A model generated the notes under the pieces. It made no database searches and was not told the origin of the DNA. It was given only the letters and a program-made list of their open reading frames with translations. Both the position numbers and the translations under genes were made by a program. Positions 6,437-11,635 of a DNA stretch of 11,635 bases are shown here, piece after piece (the first letter of the stretch is position 1; each line of letters begins with the position of its first letter). Source of the stretch: Paracoccaceae bacterium (GTDB lineage Bacteria > Pseudomonadota > Alphaproteobacteria > Rhodobacterales > Rhodobacteraceae); assembly GCA_003500165.1 (NCBI GenBank), contig DNSZ01000063.1, positions 6,330 through 17,964 of the forward strand, in the 5' to 3' direction.

Positions 6437-7377
6437 CCGCGCAGCGCCGCCAGCGTCGTGCGGGCCTGGGCGGAATCGGCATCCATCTGGGCGATCAACG
6501 CTTCGATGCTGTGGAACGTCGCCTCGGGCCGCTGGAAATCGACCAGCGCGACCGACAGATGGGTGCCGTAAAGATCGCCCGCGAAATCGAACAGATAGAC
6601 CTCAAGATTGGGTGCGTTGTGGCCGAACATCGGCCGCACGCCCAGCGAGGCCACGCCGGTATGGCTGCCCGCCCAGGGCCCCGACAACACGTCGACCAGC
6701 ACCGCATAGACCCCGAAGCGCGGCACATGCAGCCCGTCGAGCGCCATGTTCGCCGTCGGATAGCCCAGATCGCGGCCGCGCTGATCGCCCTGGATCACCG
6801 GCCCCTCGATCCGGTGCCAATGCCCCAGCATCGCAGCGGCATCGCATGGCCGCCCGTCGCTGAGCGCCTGGCGGATCGCGGTCGACGAATAGGCCCCCTG
6901 CGCGCCCGACACCAGCGCGGCCTCGGCCACATCGAATCCGGCCTGCCGGCCGAACGCGGCCAGCGCGGCCGCATCGCCGGCGCGATCCCTGCCAAAGCGG
7001 AAATCGGCCCCGACCACGGCCTGACGCAGGCCCAGCCCGCGGCCCAGCACATCGGTCGCGAACGCCTCGGCCGACAGACCCGACAGGGCGGCGTTGAAAT
7101 TCAGCTCGTAAAGGATGTCGACGCCGAGCTTCGCCAGGCGGTGCGCGCGCGCCTCGGCATTCATCAGCCGAAAGGCCGGCCCGTCAGGCGCGAAATAGCT
7201 GCGCGGATGCGGCTCGAAGGTGACGACGCCCAGCAGCGCCCCAAGCTGGTTGGCCGTGTCGCGGGCGATATCGATCACCGCCTGATGCCCCAGGTGCACC
7301 CCGTCGAAATTGCCGATCGCGGCGCAGGCGCCGCGATCCCCTGGCTGGGTGAACTGGTAATCCCGGACGACCCGCAT
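6433..7377 (-). CDS. ribF: Bifunctional riboflavin kinase / FAD synthetase
   Basis: Phosphorylates riboflavin to FMN and then adenylates FMN to FAD, supplying the cell's flavin cofactors. It has 314 residues, normal for the bacterial two-domain enzyme. The N-terminal adenylyltransferase domain (about 15-175) shows GNFDGVHLGH (22-31, the HxGH-type nucleotide site), TFEPHPRSYF (53-62) and YSSTAIR (163-169). The C-terminal kinase domain (about 187-314) shows GPVIQGDQRGRDLGYPTANM (192-211), with the PTAN ATP/Mg site, and NLEVYLFDFAGDLYG (257-271), whose Glu259 is the likely catalytic base. ATG 7377 is the only sensible start; the longer open frame upstream reads into maoC in another frame. The ribosome binding site is weak, and the gene starts 17 bases after the maoC stop, so it probably depends on upstream translation. 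Its stop overlaps the ycgN start. Confidence 0.96.
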   Translation of the reverse strand: MRVVRDYQFTQPGDRGACAAIGNFDGVHLGHQAVIDIARDTANQLGALLGVVTFEPHPRSYFAPDGPAFRLMNAEARAHRLAKLGVDILYELNFNAALSGLSAEAFATDVLGRGLGLRQAVVGADFRFGRDRAGDAAALAAFGRQAGFDVAEAALVSGAQGAYSSTAIRQALSDGRPCDAAAMLGHWHRIEGPVIQGDQRGRDLGYPTANMALDGLHVPRFGVYAVLVDVLSGPWAGSHTGVASLGVRPMFGHNAPNLEVYLFDFAGDLYGTHLSVALVDFQRPEATFHSIEALIAQMDADSAQARTTLAALRG

Positions 7378-7394
7378 GATCTGCGGGCATAGGA

Positions 7395-7838
7395 TCAGCC
7401 CCGGGAGGGGGCAAGCACCAATGCGTCGCCTTCGATGACCGCAATGTCGCCGACCCAGGCGGTGCAATGCAGCGTCACCCGCTTCTTGGCCCGGTCGATA
7501 TCGGCCACCCGAACCTCGGCCGTGACGGTGTCGCCGATCCGGACCGGCGCCTTGAAGCGCAGATTCTGGCCCAGATAGATGGTGCCATGGCCCGGCAACC
7601 TTTCGCCGATGATCGCCGAAAACAGGCTGGCCGACAGCATGCCATGGGCGATCCGCTGGCCGAAGATCGAGGCGCCGGCGGCCTTGTCGCACAGATGGAT
7701 CGGATTGCGGTCCTCGCTGACCTCGGCAAAAAGCTGGATCTCCCGCTCGCCGATGGTCTTGGTCAGGTGCCGCGCCATGCCCGGCTCCAAATCCTCCAGA
7801 TGGACCGTACCGGTATCCTCGAGAATCATATCCTTCAT
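7395..7838 (-). CDS. MaoC-family dehydratase, (R)-specific enoyl-CoA hydratase type
   Basis: A 147-residue single hot-dog domain protein of the MaoC/PhaJ type. EDRNPIH (42-48) gives the catalytic pair Asp43 and His48, followed by the hydratase signature around FGQRIAHGMLSASLFSAIIG (59-78). The family adds water to trans-2-enoyl-CoA to give (R)-3-hydroxyacyl-CoA, linking beta-oxidation with polyhydroxyalkanoate synthesis; the real substrate here cannot be told. The middle and end (LGQNLRFKAPVRIGDTV, 89-105) are typical. Length suits PhaJ-like proteins. The ATG at 7838 has an excellent AAGGAGG site 8 bases upstream; an alternative ATG at 7829 is less well placed. It seems to be the first gene of the minus-strand unit that continues with ribF 17 bases on. 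No PHA synthase or other fatty-acid gene is nearby, so the link to ribF may be only positional. Confidence 0.9.
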   Translation of the reverse strand: MKDMILEDTGTVHLEDLEPGMARHLTKTIGEREIQLFAEVSEDRNPIHLCDKAAGASIFGQRIAHGMLSASLFSAIIGERLPGHGTIYLGQNLRFKAPVRIGDTVTAEVRVADIDRAKKRVTLHCTAWVGDIAVIEGDALVLAPSRG

Positions 7839-7846
7839 GGCAACGC

Positions 7847-7853
7847 CCTCCTT
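7847..7853 (-). promoter_or_regulatory. Ribosome binding site of the maoC-type gene
   Basis: AAGGAGG on the minus strand, full anti-16S complementarity, 8 bases before the ATG at 7838. One of the two best Shine-Dalgarno sites in the window (the other precedes gloB). Confidence 0.8.
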
Positions 7854-7862
7854 AACGAAACC

Positions 7863-7890
7863 TTATTACTTCGCGCCTGCAGAAACGCAA
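7863..7890 (-). promoter_or_regulatory. Candidate promoter of the maoC-ribF-ycgN-aldolase-prs unit
   Basis: On the minus strand TTGCGT (7885-7890), 16 bases, then TAATAA (7863-7868) resembles a housekeeping sigma promoter, in an AT-richer island of the 61-base gap between the methyltransferase stop and maoC. A transcript would start near 7856 with a very short leader. It is only a pattern match. Confidence 0.4.
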
Positions 7891-7899
7891 GCACAAAAG

Positions 7900-8709
7900 T
7901 CAGAATCTATCGTGACAGAAGCGCGCGGTGAGGGATTGTTGCGCGGCCCTGGCGCCGGACGGACCCGATTCGCGTCGCGGCAGCGCCACGCCGCCATCGA
8001 GCACCGGCACGGGCCTTGTCGCTTCGGCCCGGATGCCCGACGGGCGCGGCGCGAACACCTGCTTTGAGGCCTCGACCAGCAGCACGCCGCCGGCCATGCT
8101 GCCCGACAGGCGCTGGCCCAGGCTTTCCCAGGCGCGCCCGGCCCGCAGCCAGAAGCGCCGCTCGGATGGTGGGGCGAACAGCGCCGCCAGGTGCCGTTCG
8201 GGGACGAACCGGTGCTTTTGCAGCTGGGTTTCAAGCTGGCCCAGGCTGTAGGGCCGGCCAAAGCCGAACGGGGTGCGGTCGCCGCGCGCCCACAGGCCCG
8301 ACCGATTCGGCACCACGAACAGCGCCCGCCCGCCGGGCCCCAGAACCCGCCAGCATTCGTCCAGCAGCCGGCCGGGCGCCTCGCTCGTCTCGAGGCCGTG
8401 CAGCATCACGATCTTGTCGGCGCTGCCGGTCTCCAGCGGCCAGGCTGCGTCGTCGCACAGCACGGCCAGATTGGCCTCGGCTTCGGGCCAGGGCGTGACC
8501 CCCTGCGCCCCCGGCATCAGCGCAATGACGCGTCGCGCCTCGTCCAGAAACGGCCGCAAGAGCGGCGTCGCAAAGCCAAAGCCGACGACCGTCTGCGCCG
8601 CCGCCTCGGGCCAAAGGACGCCGACCTGCCGACGGATGGCGCGCTGCGCGGCCCGGCCCAGCCGGGTCCGGTGGTAGAAGTTGCGAAGCTGCCAGACATC
8701 CAGATGCAT
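7900..8709 (-). CDS. Class I SAM-dependent methyltransferase, divergent from gloB
   Basis: A 269-residue protein with a Methyltransf_11-like core (about 35-175). Motif I is unusual, VVGFGFATP (41-49) in place of the common DxGxGxG. Later strands are recognisable: SADKIVMLHGLE (96-107), LLDECWRVLGPGGRALFVVP (115-134) and NRSGLWARGDRTPFGFGRPY (135-154). The last 55 or so residues are rich in Pro, Arg and Ala and look disordered. The layout (HxLE, P-x2-LL-x-E, RVL, then an N-P/R-x-S-x2-W/G block) resembles E. coli YafS, which is also encoded divergently beside gloB; this is from memory. The substrate is unknown. ATG 8709 is chosen from the WQLRNFYHRTRLG N-terminus; its ribosome binding site is weak. 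No signal peptide, so cytosolic. It could be a separate unit from maoC, 61 bases downstream. Confidence 0.85.
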   Translation of the reverse strand: MHLDVWQLRNFYHRTRLGRAAQRAIRRQVGVLWPEAAAQTVVGFGFATPLLRPFLDEARRVIALMPGAQGVTPWPEAEANLAVLCDDAAWPLETGSADKIVMLHGLETSEAPGRLLDECWRVLGPGGRALFVVPNRSGLWARGDRTPFGFGRPYSLGQLETQLQKHRFVPERHLAALFAPPSERRFWLRAGRAWESLGQRLSGSMAGGVLLVEASKQVFAPRPSGIRAEATRPVPVLDGGVALPRRESGPSGARAAQQSLTARFCHDRF

Positions 8710-8762
8710 TGCGTCGCCCCGTCGGATCGTGAAACACTCTACACAAGCCGTGACCGCGTCGG

Positions 8763-8769
8763 AAGGAGG
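8763..8769 (+). promoter_or_regulatory. Ribosome binding site of gloB
   Basis: AAGGAGG, 5 bases before the ATG at 8775; strong and well placed. The 65-base divergent gap must also hold both promoters, but I cannot point to convincing -35/-10 pairs on either strand. Confidence 0.75.
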
Positions 8770-8774
8770 AAGCC

Positions 8775-9542
8775 ATGAGCCTCGATATCGTCACGATCCC
8801 CTGCCTGTCGGACAACTACATCTATCTGCTGCATGACGGCGCGTCGGGGGTCACCGCCCTTGTTGATGCGCCGGTCAGCGACCCGGTGCTCGAGGCGCTG
8901 GCCAGCCATCGCTGGGGCCTCGATCTGATCCTGCTGACCCATCACCATGAAGACCACATCGATGCCGCCGACGATCTGCGCCGCGCGACGGGGGCGAAAC
9001 TGGTCGGTGCCAAGGCCGATGCGCACCGGCTGCCGGCGCTCGACATCGCGGTGGAAGAGGGCGACACGGTGGCCGTAGGAAGCCAGACCGGCCATGTGCT
9101 GTCGGTGCCCGGCCACACGACGGGGCATATCGCCTATTACTTCCCGGCCTCGAAGGCCGCGTTTACCGCCGACAGCCTGATGGTGATGGGCTGCGGCCGG
9201 CTGTTCGAGGGCGACGCGATCATGATGTGGGACAGCCTGCGCAAACTCGCCGCGCTGCCCGACGACACCCTGATCTATTCGGGTCATGAATACACCAACG
9301 GCAACATCGCCTTCGCGCTGTCGCTCGATCCCGACAACGCCGAACTGCGCCAGCGCGCCGATGACGCCCATGCAGCGCGGACGGCGCATGAGCCGACCGT
9401 GCCGGCCGAGCTGGGCCTCGAGCGGCGCACCAACCCGTTCCTGCGCGCCGGCGAGGCGGCGATGAAGCAGGCCGTCGGGATGCCCGGGGCAAGCGATGTC
9501 GACGTGTTCGCCGAGATCCGCGCGCGCAAGGATCGGTTCTAG
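8775..9542 (+). CDS. gloB: Hydroxyacylglutathione hydrolase (glyoxalase II)
   Basis: Hydrolyses S-D-lactoylglutathione to D-lactate and glutathione, the second step of methylglyoxal detoxification; cytosolic binuclear metal enzyme. It has 255 residues, the usual length. The metallo-beta-lactamase domain shows all ligands: THHHEDH (55-61, His56, His58, Asp60, His61), PGHTTGH (112-118, His114), FTADSL (130-135, bridging Asp133) and SGHEYT (169-174, His171). The C-terminal helical domain has ERRTNPFLR (216-224), the glutathione-binding segment that separates glyoxalase II from other lactamase-fold enzymes. The start is fixed by the AAGGAGG site and the SLDIVTIPCLSDNYIYLL N-terminus. It is divergent from the methyltransferase, and clpA follows on the same strand after a 150-base gap. 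No glyoxalase I gene is in view. Confidence 0.97.
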   Translation: MSLDIVTIPCLSDNYIYLLHDGASGVTALVDAPVSDPVLEALASHRWGLDLILLTHHHEDHIDAADDLRRATGAKLVGAKADAHRLPALDIAVEEGDTVAVGSQTGHVLSVPGHTTGHIAYYFPASKAAFTADSLMVMGCGRLFEGDAIMMWDSLRKLAALPDDTLIYSGHEYTNGNIAFALSLDPDNAELRQRADDAHAARTAHEPTVPAELGLERRTNPFLRAGEAAMKQAVGMPGASDVDVFAEIRARKDRF

Positions 9543-9599
9543 GGGGCGATGAAAACCGCGGCAAAGGCCGGCGCACCCCGGATCGTGAAAAGAAAAACC

Positions 9600-9630
9600 T
9601 TGAAGCCTGCGGCGCAACACCGAACATTAA
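9600..9630 (+). promoter_or_regulatory. Candidate promoter upstream of clpA
   Basis: TTGAAG (9600-9605), preceded by C to read CTTGAAG, and a loose CATTAA (9625-9630) 19 bases on, lie in the AT-richer part of the 150-base gloB-clpA gap. CTTGAA resembles the -35 of heat-shock (RpoH) promoters, which would suit clpA, but the -10 match is poor (3 of 6 to TATAAT). Only a suggestion. Confidence 0.25.
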
Positions 9631-9678
9631 TGGTGCGGGCCCATAGTGACGCGGGTCGTCGCAGCACCGATTGAGGAT

Positions 9679-9684
9679 AAGGAG
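9679..9684 (+). promoter_or_regulatory. Ribosome binding site of clpA
   Basis: AAGGAG, 8 bases before the TTG at 9693. Its position decides for the TTG start, since no in-frame ATG lies between the site and the conserved N-domain. Confidence 0.75.
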
Positions 9685-9692
9685 CGGACCCC

Positions 9693-11635
<1,943 letters not shown>

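Noticed and set aside
5089..7392. 767-codon open frame on the plus strand opposite the aldolase, ycgN and ribF
   Set aside because: It lies across three real genes and their coupled junctions, and has the same Arg/Gly/Ala-rich composition with no recognisable fold.
7378..7692. Upstream extension of the ribF frame into maoC (to 419 residues)
   Set aside because: RibF of normal length starts at 7377; the extension lies inside maoC out of frame.
8710..8774. Promoters in the methyltransferase-gloB divergent gap
   Set aside because: They must exist near here, but candidate hexamers such as TTGCGT (8709-8714) or TTGTGT on the minus strand lack a fitting -10, so no site is claimed.
9549..9674. 41-codon basic reading frame between gloB and clpA, in phase with clpA and ending 18 bases before it
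   Set aside because: The G-run ahead of its ATG is only 2 bases away, too close to act as a ribosome binding site, and nothing recognisable is encoded. A leader peptide cannot be excluded.

Overview
This window comes from the chromosome of a GC-rich alphaproteobacterium, most likely of the Rhodobacteraceae. The grounds are: an F1-ATPase operon with no F0 genes attached, a lectin-fold gene directly behind atpC, alphaproteobacterial-looking Prs and RibF proteins, heavy use of G or C at third codon positions, and good Shine-Dalgarno sites. The assignment is an inference from gene content and protein sequence; no database was searched. The region is core chromosome, with no mobile element, CRISPR array, tRNA or rRNA seen.

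Layout. (1) Positions 1-3814, plus strand: 3' part of atpA, then atpG, atpD and atpC (catalytic and stalk subunits of F1-ATPase), closed by a small H-type lectin domain protein. The atpG-atpD and atpD-atpC gaps each hold a GC-rich stem-loop. (2) Positions 3836-7838, minus strand, converging on the first block: in transcription order a MaoC-type hydratase, ribF (FMN/FAD synthesis), a YcgN-type cysteine-cluster protein, a low-specificity threonine aldolase and prs (PRPP synthesis). The ribF/ycgN junction is an ATGA overlap and the ycgN/aldolase gap is one base, so at least these three are translationally coupled. (3) Positions 7900-8709, minus strand: a SAM-dependent methyltransferase, divergent from (4) gloB (glyoxalase II, 8775-9542, plus). 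(5) From 9693 to the right edge, plus strand: clpA, starting at TTG and cut off inside the second AAA+ module.

The genes form three functional groups: energy conversion (F1-ATPase), cofactor and precursor supply (FMN/FAD, PRPP, glycine from threonine), and cell maintenance (methylglyoxal detoxification, regulated proteolysis). All intergenic gaps are under 160 bases. I see no clear undescribed system. The points most worth a second look are the cytoplasmic lectin-fold gene in the ATP synthase operon, the divergent methyltransferase-gloB pair (also adjacent and divergent in E. coli), a TCACA-N4-TGTGA dyad just ahead of prs, and clpA with a TTG start and no clpS in front of it.
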